64,000 nt of DNA from Erythrobacter cryptus DSM 12079 (GCF_000422985.1 NZ_KE383967.1:2493-66492); one strand, 5' to 3'. Positions 27,563 to 36,646 are shown, counted from the stretch's first letter. Numbers and translations: made by a program. Notes: generated by a model not told the origin, from the sequence alone.

Positions 27563-28563
27563 GCCGATCCCTGCCGCTTGGGGGCGACCCGGTCGAGAAA
27601 GTCTGCGATGCGCGCCATCACCGCGCTGCGCACCGGATCGGCCTCGCGCAGCACCTCGTGCGCCGCCTCCGGCCCAAGCGCCATGATCTCGCCGCGCGGC
27701 AGGCGTGCAGCCGCGGCCAGATTGGCGCGGTGGCTCACCAGACGATCGGCCGCGGTCGAGATGATCAGCACCGGGGTGGAAACTTGCTCGAGCGCGCCGG
27801 GCGCCTCAAGCCTGCGCCATGAGGCATAGGCGCGTTCAACCCAGCGCCAGCTGGCCGGGCCCATCACCAGCTCGCTGCGCGCCGCGCGCCACCATTCCTC
27901 GTCGGCATAGCGCTCGGGATCGTGGGTGAGGAGCTGCTGGCGTCCGGCGGGCAGCTCGCCCGGCTTCTCGCTCCACTTCCACGCCGGCCGCAGCGGATCG
28001 CCCAACGCGCACATCACCCGGGCCGCGGCGTGGAGCACGCCGAGCGGCAGCGGCGGGCCGTTGACTCCGATCATCGGGGCGCTCAGCACCACCGCATCGG
28101 GCGCAAGGCGGCGCTCGACCAGCGCCCGCAGCACCAGGTGCCCGCCCATCGAATGGGCGGCAAGCACGTGCGGCGGTGGGGTTTCGGCCACCCACTGCGC
28201 CCACAGCGCGGCAAGATCATCGATCCAGATGGCAAAGTCGGCGATATGCCCGGTCACCGCGTCGCGTCCGAAGCGCCCCGATCCGGCCTGCCCGCGCCAA
28301 TCGGATGCGGTGACGCGCCAGCCCGCCCGGTGCCATTCCTCGAGCGTCTCCAGATATTTTTCGTAGAAATCGCCGCGCCCGGGCAAGAACAGGATCGATC
28401 CGCGCGGCGTGCCATCAGCGGCCCCCGGCCAGTCGATCCGGCGGATGGGATGGCCATCTTCCGCCCGCCAGCGACTCTCGCGCGCCGCTGGGGGAATGGC
28501 GCGCCGATCAATCGCCGGGCCCGGGCTCTGTGCAGAAACAGGGCCGGTCATGGGGCAAGGCAT
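27559..28563 (-). CDS. Alpha/beta hydrolase, lysophospholipase-like
   Basis: A 334-residue Hydrolase_4/PldB-type protein. The nucleophile elbow is AAHSMGGHLV, the acid is in ISTAADRLVS, and the histidine is in AAHEVL. The cap region between is Trp-rich (PAWKWSEKP, EEWWRAARSEL). The start is uncertain: I use the ATG at 28563; another lies at 28551. The open frame running far upstream to 29061 is the antisense of cpaA and not part of the gene. No signal peptide, so probably cytosolic. It is coupled to the oxidoreductase downstream. Confidence 0.82.
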   Translation of the reverse strand: MPCPMTGPVSAQSPGPAIDRRAIPPAARESRWRAEDGHPIRRIDWPGAADGTPRGSILFLPGRGDFYEKYLETLEEWHRAGWRVTASDWRGQAGSGRFGRDAVTGHIADFAIWIDDLAALWAQWVAETPPPHVLAAHSMGGHLVLRALVERRLAPDAVVLSAPMIGVNGPPLPLGVLHAAARVMCALGDPLRPAWKWSEKPGELPAGRQQLLTHDPERYADEEWWRAARSELVMGPASWRWVERAYASWRRLEAPGALEQVSTPVLIISTAADRLVSHRANLAAAARLPRGEIMALGPEAAHEVLREADPVRSAVMARIADFLDRVAPKRQGSA

Positions 28564-28671
28564 CTCGGGCAGGGGGGCAACGTGGTTACTATTTGGTAAG
28601 CCATGATCTGTAGCACGTGTCCCAATCATGGACAGCCCGGCACGGCGCGGGGCTGGCTTTCGAGGGGCACG

Positions 28672-29163
28672 ATGGCGATGACTACCCTTTCCTACGTTCT
28701 GCTGGCGGCCTTGGCAATCGCGCTGGTCGTGGCGGCCTTCACCGACCTTACCCGGCGGCAGATCGACAATTGGCTCAATGGCGCGATCGCGCTCGGCGCA
28801 CCGCTGTTCTGGTGGGCAAGCGGGCTGGCGCTGTGGCCCGATGTGGCGCTGCAGCTGGGGGTGGCGCTGGCGGCCTTTGCCGTCTTTGCCGGGCTGTTTG
28901 CCCTGCGGATGATGGGCGGCGGGGATGTCAAGCTGCTCACCGCGCTCGCCTTGTGGGTGCCGCCCTACCAGTTCGTCCAGCTCCTCCTGGTGATGGCGAT
29001 TGCCGGGGGGGTGCTCACCATCGTCATGGGCGCCTGGCACGTGGCGCGGCGGCAGAAGCATCGCCTCGCCATCCCCTATGGCGTGGCGATTTCCTTCGGC
29101 GCGCTGTGGGTGCTGGCGGCCAATTACCTACCCGAGGCCGCGCTTCAGGGCCTCTATGCCTGA
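28672..29163 (+). CDS. cpaA: Flp pilus prepilin peptidase CpaA
   Basis: A type IV prepilin-like aspartyl peptidase (163 aa) that trims Flp prepilins in the inner membrane. The two catalytic aspartates are in AAFTDLTRRQIDNWLN and in MMGGGDVKLL (GxGD type). Four or more hydrophobic segments fit the family. I use the ATG at 28672, which has CGAGGGG about 4 bases upstream; a longer frame to 28603 is less likely. First gene of the cpa/tad cluster. Confidence 0.93.
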   Translation: MAMTTLSYVLLAALAIALVVAAFTDLTRRQIDNWLNGAIALGAPLFWWASGLALWPDVALQLGVALAAFAVFAGLFALRMMGGGDVKLLTALALWVPPYQFVQLLLVMAIAGGVLTIVMGAWHVARRQKHRLAIPYGVAISFGALWVLAANYLPEAALQGLYA

Positions 29164-29185
29164 GCCTGCCGCCTGAAAACCCGAT

Positions 29186-29208
29186 CTTAACCAGTCCGGA
29201 CTTAACCA
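29186..29208 (+). promoter_or_regulatory. Direct repeat CTTAACCA upstream of cpaB
   Basis: CTTAACCA occurs at 29186-29193 and again at 29201-29208, a 15-bp period, with a looser CTAACCA at about 29228. The motif resembles TTAACC half-sites bound by the cell-cycle regulator CtrA in alphaproteobacteria, but the spacing is not the classic TTAA-N7-TTAA. A regulatory role is only a suggestion. Confidence 0.3.
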
Positions 29209-29267
29209 ACGCAACCATACCTGCCCGCTAACCAACCGCAGGGCTTTGACAAGGGGGCTATTCGGCC

Positions 29268-30377
29268 ATGGATAGGAAGAAACTGGTTCTGCTGCTCGGC
29301 GCGCTGATCGTCGCGATCGGGACGGCCTTTGCCGCGCGCACCATGCTGAGCGGCCAGGCCGCCCCCGCCGCCGAGGCGGCTGCGGTGCCGACCGGCCCCA
29401 AGGTGCTGGTGGCCAAGCGGGCGCTGCCGGTGGGCACGATCATCACCGCCGATGCGCTGGGCTTCCAGCCCTGGCCCAAGGAGCTGGTGCAGGATGCCTA
29501 TTTCCTCGAAGGCGAATCCGATCTCAACAAGCTGCTCGGCACGGTGGTGCGCTATCCGATCACCGCGGGCGAGCCGGTGACGCAGGGCTCGCTGGTGGCA
29601 CCGGGCGACCGCGGCTTTCTTGCCGCCGCGCTCGGGCCGGGGATGCGGGCGGTGACCATTCCGGTGTCCGAGGATACCGGGGTTGCCGGCTTCATCTTCC
29701 CGGGCGACCATGTTGACCTGGTGCTCACCCAGGAAGTCCAGGGTGAGGGCGATGGCCCCTCGCTCAAGACCGCCGAGACGGTGCTGCGCAACCTGCGCGT
29801 GCTCGCCACCGATCAGCGCACCGAGACCACCACCGATGAAAACGGCAAGACCGTGGTCGCCACCTCGAGCAACGTCACGCTCGAAGTGACGCCCAAGATC
29901 GCCGAAAAGATCGCGGTGGCCCGCACCATCGGCACGATCAGCCTGGTGCTGCGCTCGATCGCCGACAGCGAGGCCGAGCTCGAGCGCGCGATTGCCTCGG
30001 GCGACGTCAAGATCCCCGACAACGCCACGCCCGAGCAGGAGGAAAAGCTGCTCAAGGCCGCGATGGGCCGACCGATGGACAAGGGCACCAGCTACAGCAC
30101 CGGCGGCGATGTCTCGCGCTTCCAGCGCTCGACCGTGCCGAGCAAGCCCGCAGCTCCGGCCCCGGCGAGTGCGGCGCCGGCGGCAGCCCCGGCCGGGGGC
30201 GCTCCGAGCACCCCGGTCTATACCGGGCCGAGCGTGCGCGTCACCCGCGGCAAGGAGACCACCGAGGTTCCGGTGAGCGGCAAGACCGCCGGCGGGGCGA
30301 TCCTCAGCGGCCAGTCGCAGGGCCTCAAGCGCGCCGGGGCGACCATGCCCGCCGCCCACGCCACCGTGATCAATTAA
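29268..30377 (+). CDS. cpaB: Flp pilus assembly protein CpaB/RcpC
   Basis: A 369-residue periplasmic pilus protein with an N-terminal membrane helix (KKLVLLLGALIVAIGTAFAAR). An SAF domain follows (VLVAKRALPVGTIITADALG, residues about 45-110), then an RcpC domain with VTIPVSEDTGVAGFIFPGDHVDLVL. The C-terminal about 100 residues are Ala/Pro-rich low complexity. CpaB is thought to act with the secretin CpaC. AAGGGGG lies about 10 bases before the ATG. Confidence 0.94.
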   Translation: MDRKKLVLLLGALIVAIGTAFAARTMLSGQAAPAAEAAAVPTGPKVLVAKRALPVGTIITADALGFQPWPKELVQDAYFLEGESDLNKLLGTVVRYPITAGEPVTQGSLVAPGDRGFLAAALGPGMRAVTIPVSEDTGVAGFIFPGDHVDLVLTQEVQGEGDGPSLKTAETVLRNLRVLATDQRTETTTDENGKTVVATSSNVTLEVTPKIAEKIAVARTIGTISLVLRSIADSEAELERAIASGDVKIPDNATPEQEEKLLKAAMGRPMDKGTSYSTGGDVSRFQRSTVPSKPAAPAPASAAPAAAPAGGAPSTPVYTGPSVRVTRGKETTEVPVSGKTAGGAILSGQSQGLKRAGATMPAAHATVIN

Positions 30378-30463
30378 GGGCCAAGGCGATGATGCCGATC
30401 AACTCCATCCTTCGTCCGCTTTCGACCAAGGCGGCTCATGGCACGCCAAAGGGGGGCCATTCG

Positions 30464-32023
30464 ATGACACGCACGTACAAGTCCCGGCTGCTGCTGGCCG
30501 CGCTCGCCGCGGTGCCGATGGCGGCCATGCCCGCAGCCACCGCCACCGCCCAGGCGATCGTCAGCCCGTCGCAGGAGATCGTGCTGTCGATCGGCAAGGG
30601 CGAGCTGGTGACCGTGCCGGGCAGCATGGCCGATGTCTTCGTCGCCAATGACGAGATCGCCGATGTCCAGGTGAAATCGCAGCGCCAGCTCTATGTCTTC
30701 GGCAAGGCCGGTGGCGAGACCACGATCTATGCAAGCAATGATCGCGGCGACGTGATCTTCTCGGCCAATATCCGGGTCGGCTCGAACATCGGCAGCCTCG
30801 ATCAGATGCTGGCGCTGGCCATGCCTGATGCCAAGGTCAACGTTGCCACCATGGGCACCAATACCGTGCTGCTGACCGGCACGGTGGCCGCGCCCGAGGA
30901 TGCCGCCGAGGCCGAGCGACTGGTGCAGGCCTTCCTCGGCAAGGAAACCAATGTCATCAGCCGCCTCAAGACGGCAACGCCGCTGCAGGTCAACCTCCAG
31001 GTCAAGTTTGCCGAGGTGAGCCGCTCGCTGGTGCGCGAGATCGGCGCCAACCTGACCACGGCCGATTCCACCAACGGGTTCCAGATCGGGATCGGCACCG
31101 GGCGCGGGGCGCTGCCGCAATACACCCCCGGCGGGCCGGTGGGCACCAATGTCACGATCGGTGGCCAGGGCACCTCGGTGGTTACCACGGCCGGAGGCAC
31201 CACCCTTGCCGGGCTCGGGCGCCTGTTCGGGATCGACCTTGCCGGCACGCTTGACCTGTCCGAGCGGCTGGGGCTTGTCACCACCATTTCCGAGCCCAAC
31301 CTCACCGCGCTTTCGGGCGAGACCGCGACGTTCCTCGCCGGCGGCGAGTTTCCGATCCCGGTCTCGCAGGGGCTCGGCCAGGTGACGGTGGAATACCGCC
31401 AGTTCGGCGTCAGCCTCGCCTATACCCCCACGGTGCTCTCCAACGGGCGCATCTCGATGCGGGTGCGGCCCGAGGTCTCCGAGCTTTCGACCCAGGGGGC
31501 AATCACGCTCAACGGCTTCCAGGTGCCCGCGCTCACCACCCGGCGCACCGAGACCACGGTCGAGCTGGGTTCGGGCCAGAGCTTCATGATCGCCGGGCTG
31601 ATGAGCGCCAATTCGCAGAACCTGCTCGACAAGGCTCCGGGCCTTGGTGACGTGCCAATCCTCGGCAACCTGTTCCGCAGCCGCGAGTTCCGCCGCGGCG
31701 AAACCGAGCTGGTGATCATCGTCACCCCCTATCTGGTCAAGCCGGTCGATGCCAAGGACATCAAGCTGCCGACCGATGGCTATCGTTCGGCCAACGAGTT
31801 CGAACAGCTGCTCGGCTTCCAGGAGAATGCCGGCACTGTCGGCGAACAGCGGCCAGGCCCCACCGCCTCGCCCGCCGAGGCACCCGCGCCGCGCGTGAGC
31901 GAGATCGATCCCGCCGGGATCGTTCCCACCCAACCGGAACAGCCGCGCCGCGCCGAGCGCAAGCCGCGCAAGGACAAGCGCGAGGCCAAGGCCCCGGCCG
32001 CGGCCCCGGGCTTCAGCCTCTAA
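30464..32023 (+). CDS. cpaC: Flp pilus secretin CpaC/RcpA
   Basis: Outer-membrane secretin of the tad system. The start at 30464 follows AAGGGGGG and opens a signal peptide ending in TATAQA; an earlier ATG at 30389 would put 25 residues in front of it. Domains in order: N-terminal secretin domain (EIVLSIGKGELVTVPGSMADVFVANDE), a BON-like segment (TNTVLLTGTVAAPEDAAEAERL), and the secretin core (residues about 175-420) with VSEPNLTALSGETATFLAGGEFPIPV-type motif and ELVIIVTPYLVKPVD. The tail is basic and Pro/Ala-rich. It is about 85 bp after cpaB. Confidence 0.95.
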   Translation: MTRTYKSRLLLAALAAVPMAAMPAATATAQAIVSPSQEIVLSIGKGELVTVPGSMADVFVANDEIADVQVKSQRQLYVFGKAGGETTIYASNDRGDVIFSANIRVGSNIGSLDQMLALAMPDAKVNVATMGTNTVLLTGTVAAPEDAAEAERLVQAFLGKETNVISRLKTATPLQVNLQVKFAEVSRSLVREIGANLTTADSTNGFQIGIGTGRGALPQYTPGGPVGTNVTIGGQGTSVVTTAGGTTLAGLGRLFGIDLAGTLDLSERLGLVTTISEPNLTALSGETATFLAGGEFPIPVSQGLGQVTVEYRQFGVSLAYTPTVLSNGRISMRVRPEVSELSTQGAITLNGFQVPALTTRRTETTVELGSGQSFMIAGLMSANSQNLLDKAPGLGDVPILGNLFRSREFRRGETELVIIVTPYLVKPVDAKDIKLPTDGYRSANEFEQLLGFQENAGTVGEQRPGPTASPAEAPAPRVSEIDPAGIVPTQPEQPRRAERKPRKDKREAKAPAAAPGFSL

Positions 32024-32042
32024 CGAGAGAAAGGTGAGTATC

Positions 32043-32741
32043 ATGCCTGTTGCACGAAACACGTCGCTGGCCCGGCCTCCGGCCACCGCCACAAGGCTGG
32101 CGCTCGCGCTCTCTCTGGGGCTTGCCCTGGCAGGCTGCGGCGGGATGCCGACCAACACCTCGCTCTACAGCGTCAAGCAGCCGGTGGTGGAGCGCACCAA
32201 CTTCACCCTCGATGTCAACACCAGCCCGAGCGGCCTGCCGATCTCCGAACAGCAGCGCCTCAACGGCTGGTTCGAGACCTTGAACCTGCAGTATGGCGAC
32301 CGCATCGCGGTGGAGAACCCGTCGCAGAACCCGGCGGTCACCAATGCGGTGCGCGAGCTGGCGGGACGCTATGGGCTCATGGTCGCCGAGACCGCGCCGG
32401 TCACCAGCGGCTATCTCCAGCCGGGCCAGGCGCGCGTCGTCATCACCCGTGCCAGCGCCAGCGTGCCCGGCTGCCCCGACTGGTCGGCACGTTCGGACAT
32501 GAAATACACCAACGGCATCAGCCCCAATTATGGCTGTGCGATCAACAGCAACCTTGCCGCGATGGTGGCCGATCCGCAGGATCTGCTCGAAGGCAAGAAG
32601 GGCTCGAGCGAGACCCTGATCACCACCTCAAACAAGGCGATCTCGACCTATCGTGAAATGGAGCCGACCGGCAAGGGCGGCTTGATGGACAGCGGCGCCG
32701 GCGGCGGTGGTGGCGCCGGCGGCGGCGGAGGAGGTAACTGA
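32043..32741 (+). CDS. cpaD: Flp pilus lipoprotein CpaD/RcpB
   Basis: A 232-residue lipoprotein, lipobox LAGC with C32, expected to support the CpaC secretin. The core carries CPDWSARSDMKYTNGISPNYGCAINSN-type CpaD signature (two cysteines) and LAAMVADPQDLL. The end is a Gly-rich tail (GAGGGGGAGGGGGGN). I use the ATG at 32043 with AGAAAGG 9 bases upstream; a GTG at 32034 is possible. The Gly tail codons GGAGGAGG act as the ribosome site for cpaE. Confidence 0.93.
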   Translation: MPVARNTSLARPPATATRLALALSLGLALAGCGGMPTNTSLYSVKQPVVERTNFTLDVNTSPSGLPISEQQRLNGWFETLNLQYGDRIAVENPSQNPAVTNAVRELAGRYGLMVAETAPVTSGYLQPGQARVVITRASASVPGCPDWSARSDMKYTNGISPNYGCAINSNLAAMVADPQDLLEGKKGSSETLITTSNKAISTYREMEPTGKGGLMDSGAGGGGGAGGGGGGN

Positions 32742-32744
32742 GCC

Positions 32745-34028
32745 ATGAATGCACCCTGGAAATCGGGCCTGCCCGGCAACCGCGATCCCTTTGCGGCCTT
32801 CATCTGCGACGACAACGCGCTCGACGTCATCCGTCCGGTGGTGATCGAACTCGGCTGGCAGCCGGAGAAGTGCTACAAGGGCGGCTTGCGCAACGCCGTG
32901 CAGTCGCTCTCGGTCACTGCCTCGCCGGCGATCCTGGTGGTCGACCTGTCGGAAAGCGGCGATCCGCTCAACGACATCAACGCGCTCGCCGAGGTGTGCG
33001 AGCCAGGCACGGTGGTGATCGCGATCGGCCAGGTCAACGACGTGCGGCTCTACCGCGACCTTCTGGCCAGCGGCATCCATGACTACCTGCTCAAGCCGCT
33101 TTCGGCCCAGCAGGTGCACGATGCGCTGAGCCAGGCGCTGGCGGTGTTCATGAACCCCAAGGCGGGCGATCCCGATGCGGCCAAGCGCCACATTTCCACC
33201 GCGGTGGTGGGCACCCGCGGCGGGGTGGGCGCCTCGATGCTCGCCACCTCGCTCGCCTGGCTGTTCGCCGAGCAGCACAAGGCCCCGACCGCGCTGTTCG
33301 ATCTCGACGTCCATTTCGGCACCGGGGCGCTGGCGCTCGATCTCGAGCCGGGCCGCGGGCTCACCGATGCGATCGAGAACCCGAGCCGCATCGACCCGCT
33401 GTTCATCGAACGCGCCATGGTGCGCGCCGGGGACAACCTCTCGATCCTCTCGGCCGAGGCCCCGATCAACCAGCCGCTGATGACCGACGGATCGGCCTTC
33501 GTGCAGCTCGAGGACGAGTTCCGTCAGGCCTTCGAGATGACGGTGATCGATCTGCCGCGCAACATGCTGATCAACTTCCCGCAGCTGCTGGCCGATGTGA
33601 ACCTGGTGATCCTCACCTGCGAGCTGACGCTGGCCTCGGCGCGGGACACCATTCGCCTCCTGTCCTGGCTCAAGACCAACGCCGGCCATGCCCACCCGAT
33701 GGTGGTGGCCAACAAGGTGCAGCCGTCGCTCGCCGAGATCAGCCGGGCGGATTTCGAGGCCTCGATCGAGCGCAAGCTCGATTTCCTCATCCCCTATGAT
33801 CTCAAGGCCGCCACCAATGCGGCCAAACTGGGGCAGGTCTTCGTTGATGCCAACCGCTCGAGCAAGGCCAGCGCGGTGATCCGCCAGATCGCCGAAAGGG
33901 TGATGGGGGTGAGCGAGGACAAGCCGGTTGCAGGCGCAGGAAGCGAGAAGAAATCGCTGCTCGGCGGCTTCGACTTCAAGGCGCTGCTGGCCAAGAAGCC
34001 CAAGAGCGAGCCCGAGGCAGCCGAATGA
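32745..34028 (+). CDS. cpaE: Flp pilus assembly protein CpaE/TadZ
   Basis: The 427-residue protein has an N-terminal receiver-like domain (about 15-130) without obvious phospho-acceptor logic, and a MinD/ParA-type ATPase domain with a deviant Walker A loop VVGTRGGVGASMLATSL, lacking the usual signature Lys of KGGVGKT, as in other CpaE proteins. FDLDVHFGTGALALDLEPG supplies the Walker A' region. TadZ/CpaE localises the pilus machine to the pole. The gene that normally follows, cpaF, is absent; tadB comes only 105 bp later. Confidence 0.94.
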   Translation: MNAPWKSGLPGNRDPFAAFICDDNALDVIRPVVIELGWQPEKCYKGGLRNAVQSLSVTASPAILVVDLSESGDPLNDINALAEVCEPGTVVIAIGQVNDVRLYRDLLASGIHDYLLKPLSAQQVHDALSQALAVFMNPKAGDPDAAKRHISTAVVGTRGGVGASMLATSLAWLFAEQHKAPTALFDLDVHFGTGALALDLEPGRGLTDAIENPSRIDPLFIERAMVRAGDNLSILSAEAPINQPLMTDGSAFVQLEDEFRQAFEMTVIDLPRNMLINFPQLLADVNLVILTCELTLASARDTIRLLSWLKTNAGHAHPMVVANKVQPSLAEISRADFEASIERKLDFLIPYDLKAATNAAKLGQVFVDANRSSKASAVIRQIAERVMGVSEDKPVAGAGSEKKSLLGGFDFKALLAKKPKSEPEAAE

Positions 34029-34133
34029 GGCAGCGCCGCGCGGGGGGCAAGCCATCGAGGCGCCCCGCCCCGCCGGCGCCAGACCAGTACGTGACGCGCC
34101 GCATGACGGCACAGCAAGGCAGGACGTAACGGC

Positions 34134-35105
34134 ATGGACTTCTTCCAGACCCTGCTCACCACCTTGGTGATCTTCTCCGTGCTGGTCATCGCCTATCTGC
34201 TGGTGACCGGCTCGGGCGCGGCCAAGGCGCAAAAGCGGCGGCTGCAGGCGCTGCGCTACCGCCACTCGGAAAGCGTCGATGCCAAGGTTGATGCCCAGTT
34301 CAAGCGCGCCGTCGCCGCGCGCCGGCCCAAGGCCTACAAGATCGCCGGCTCGGGCTCGCGGCTCGAGGCGCTCCAGCTGCGCCTTACCCGCACCGGCAAG
34401 GACTGGACGGTGACGCAATATATCTACGCCTCGATCGGCCTTGCGCTGGCGGTGGCGGTGCTGATGTTCATCGCCACCAAGGCGCTGCTGCTCTCGCTCG
34501 GCATCGGCCTGATGGTCGGCGCGGGCCTGCCGCACCTAGTGGTGGGCTATCTCATCGGCAAGCGCACCAACGAATTCGTCTCCAAGTTCCCGGACGGGAT
34601 CGAGCTGTTGGTGCGCGGCCTGCGGTCGGGCCTGCCGGTGACCGAGACGTTGGCGGTGGTGGCCCAGGAAGTGCCGGGCCCGGTGGGCTATGAGTTCAAG
34701 ACCGTGATCGACCGGATCAAGGTCGGCAAGACCATGGAGGATGCGCTCCAGGACACCGCCGACAAGCTCGGCATTGCCGAGTTCAACTTCTTCACCATCA
34801 CCCTCGCAATCCAGCGCGAGACCGGAGGCAACCTTGCCGAGACGCTCTCCAACCTTGCCGACGTGCTGCGCAAGCGCGCGCAGATGAAGCTCAAGATCCG
34901 GGCGATGAGCTCGGAATCCAAGGCCTCGGCCTATATCGTCGGCTCGCTGCCATTCCTGGTGTTCGGGGCGATCATGTACATCAACCCCGAATACATGGGG
35001 GGCTTCTTCTCCGATGATCGGCTGATCGTGGCGGGCCTCGGCGCGGGGGTGTGGATGGCGATCGGCGCCTTCATCATGGCCAAGATGGTCAGTTTCGAGA
35101 TCTAG
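34134..35105 (+). CDS. tadB: Flp pilus inner-membrane platform protein TadB
   Basis: A type II secretion F-family protein (323 aa). An N-terminal membrane helix is followed by the tandem helical T2SSF domain (about 155-285) with FPDGIELLVRGLRSGLPVTE and ITLAIQRETGGNLAETLSNLADVLRKR, and two C-terminal membrane helices. It forms the inner-membrane platform with TadC. AGGACG sits about 8 bases before the ATG. Confidence 0.94.
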   Translation: MDFFQTLLTTLVIFSVLVIAYLLVTGSGAAKAQKRRLQALRYRHSESVDAKVDAQFKRAVAARRPKAYKIAGSGSRLEALQLRLTRTGKDWTVTQYIYASIGLALAVAVLMFIATKALLLSLGIGLMVGAGLPHLVVGYLIGKRTNEFVSKFPDGIELLVRGLRSGLPVTETLAVVAQEVPGPVGYEFKTVIDRIKVGKTMEDALQDTADKLGIAEFNFFTITLAIQRETGGNLAETLSNLADVLRKRAQMKLKIRAMSSESKASAYIVGSLPFLVFGAIMYINPEYMGGFFSDDRLIVAGLGAGVWMAIGAFIMAKMVSFEI

Positions 35106-35124
35106 ACCCGGGGGAGACCAGACC

Positions 35125-36129
35125 ATGATCGATCAACCCGCCGGCCCGAAGCTCCTCGGCTTTGACGTCATCCTTGTCGGCACCTTCCTTGCCGGCCTTG
35201 CCGCCTTTGCGGTGATGCTGGCGATCTATGCCGCAATCACCATCCGCGATCCCATGGCCAAACGCGTCAAGGCGCTCGAGGCGCGGCGCGAGCAATTGAA
35301 GGCCGGGATCGTTACCGCCGCGAGCAAGAAGCGCACCAGCCTCGTGCGCCGCACCGAGACCACCGACAAGGTCAAGGACAGCCTCGGCAAGCTCAACGTG
35401 CTGCAGGAAAGCCAGATCAAGGCGATCCAGCAGAAGCTCGCTCATGCCGGCTATCGCAACAAGGAACTGGCGGTGCTTATCATCGGCGCCCGTGCCATCC
35501 TGCCGCTGGTGATCGGCGGGATCATGGGCCTGTTGATCTATGTCGTCGAGTTCTGGCCCGATTGGGGCCCGTTCATGCGGCTCGGCGTCTTCGCCGGATC
35601 GGTGTTCCTCGCCTACAAGGGACCGGAGATCTATCTTTCGAACAAGGCGACCAAGCGCACCAAGGAGATCCAGAAGGGCCTGCCAGATGCGCTCGACCTC
35701 CTGGTGATCTGCGCCGAGGCGGGCCTCACCGTGGATGCTGCCTTCAACCGCGTCGCCAAGGAACTGGGCCGCGCCTATCCCGAGCTGGGCGATGAATTTG
35801 CGCTCACCGCGATCGAGCTGTCCTTCCTGAACGAGCGGCGCATGGCCTTCAACAATCTGGCCTACCGGGTCAATCTCGAGGCGGTGAAGGGCGTGGTGAC
35901 CACCATGATCCAGACCGAGCGCTACGGCACCCCGCTGGCCAGCGCGCTGAGAGTGCTGTCGGCCGAGTTCCGCAACGAGCGCATGATGCGCGCCGAGGAA
36001 AAGGCCGCGCGCCTGCCCGCGATCATGACCATCCCGTTGATCCTGTTCATCCTGCCCACGCTGTTTGTGGTGATCCTGGGGCCGGCGGCCTGTTCGATCT
36101 CGGACAACCTCATCAACAAGCCGGGCTGA
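35125..36129 (+). CDS. tadC: Flp pilus inner-membrane platform protein TadC
   Basis: A second T2SSF-family protein (334 aa) with membrane helices near the N terminus, at about 110-150 and at the C terminus, and the T2SSF domain with LPDALDLLVICAEAGLTVDAA and TTMIQTERYGTPLASALRVLSAE. GGGGGAG lies 9 bases before the ATG. It is the last gene of the cluster here: no tadD-type TPR protein, pseudopilin or Flp pilin gene follows, and the next gene is convergent marR. Confidence 0.94.
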   Translation: MIDQPAGPKLLGFDVILVGTFLAGLAAFAVMLAIYAAITIRDPMAKRVKALEARREQLKAGIVTAASKKRTSLVRRTETTDKVKDSLGKLNVLQESQIKAIQQKLAHAGYRNKELAVLIIGARAILPLVIGGIMGLLIYVVEFWPDWGPFMRLGVFAGSVFLAYKGPEIYLSNKATKRTKEIQKGLPDALDLLVICAEAGLTVDAAFNRVAKELGRAYPELGDEFALTAIELSFLNERRMAFNNLAYRVNLEAVKGVVTTMIQTERYGTPLASALRVLSAEFRNERMMRAEEKAARLPAIMTIPLILFILPTLFVVILGPAACSISDNLINKPG

Positions 36130-36172
36130 GGGCGCGCGGCGAGGCTCCTTCCCGCCCTGCTCCGTCGCGCGC

Positions 36173-36646
36173 TCAGGCCTCCGGCGGCAGAGCGGCGGCC
36201 CCGGCAAGCATGCCGGCGCGCGCGCGGAGCTGCGCCAGCAGGCGGCGCAGCGCGGCCTCCTCCTCGACCGAGAGGCCGGCCAGAAGCTCGCGCTCGGTGG
36301 CACGGGCGAGCGGCATCACCTCGGCATGGATCGCCCGGCCCTCCTCGGTGAGCGCGAGCAGGTGCGAACGCCCATCCTCGGGATTGGGCAGGCGCGCCAC
36401 CAGCCCGCGCTCCTCGAGCACCTTGACCGCGCGGTTGACCGCGACCTTGTCCATCACCGTCGCCGCGGTCAGCGCGCGCTGGGTCATCCGCCCGCCATCG
36501 CCCAGCACCGCCATCACCCGCCATTCCGGGATCTTCAGCCCGAAGCGGCGGCGATAGCGGGTGGCGATCAGGCTGCTCACCGCATTCGAGGTGACCGAGA
36601 GCTGATAGGGCAGGAAGCTTTCCAGCTCTCCGCCGCGCTCAGGCAT
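36173..36646 (-). CDS. MarR-family transcriptional regulator
   Basis: A 157-residue winged-helix protein with PEWRVMAVLGDGGRMTQRAL, the recognition helix region TVMDKVAVNRAVKVLEERGLV, and the wing LPNPEDGRSHLLALTEEGR, which is the MarR signature. The ATG at 36646 overlaps the enoyl-CoA hydratase stop by 8 bp, so it is probably co-transcribed and may regulate the acyl-CoA genes. Its ligand is unknown. A longer frame upstream is a shadow of the hydratase. Confidence 0.9.
   Translation of the reverse strand: MPERGGELESFLPYQLSVTSNAVSSLIATRYRRRFGLKIPEWRVMAVLGDGGRMTQRALTAATVMDKVAVNRAVKVLEERGLVARLPNPEDGRSHLLALTEEGRAIHAEVMPLARATERELLAGLSVEEEAALRRLLAQLRARAGMLAGAAALPPEA

Noticed and set aside
28564..29061. 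N-terminal extension of the alpha/beta hydrolase frame
   Set aside because: It is antisense to cpaA, low complexity, and the hydrolase fold begins only after 28563.
34029..34133. Possible remnant of cpaF between cpaE and tadB
   Set aside because: The 105 bases encode no Walker or T2SSE motif in any frame. The short basic mini-frame does not look like a CpaF N terminus.
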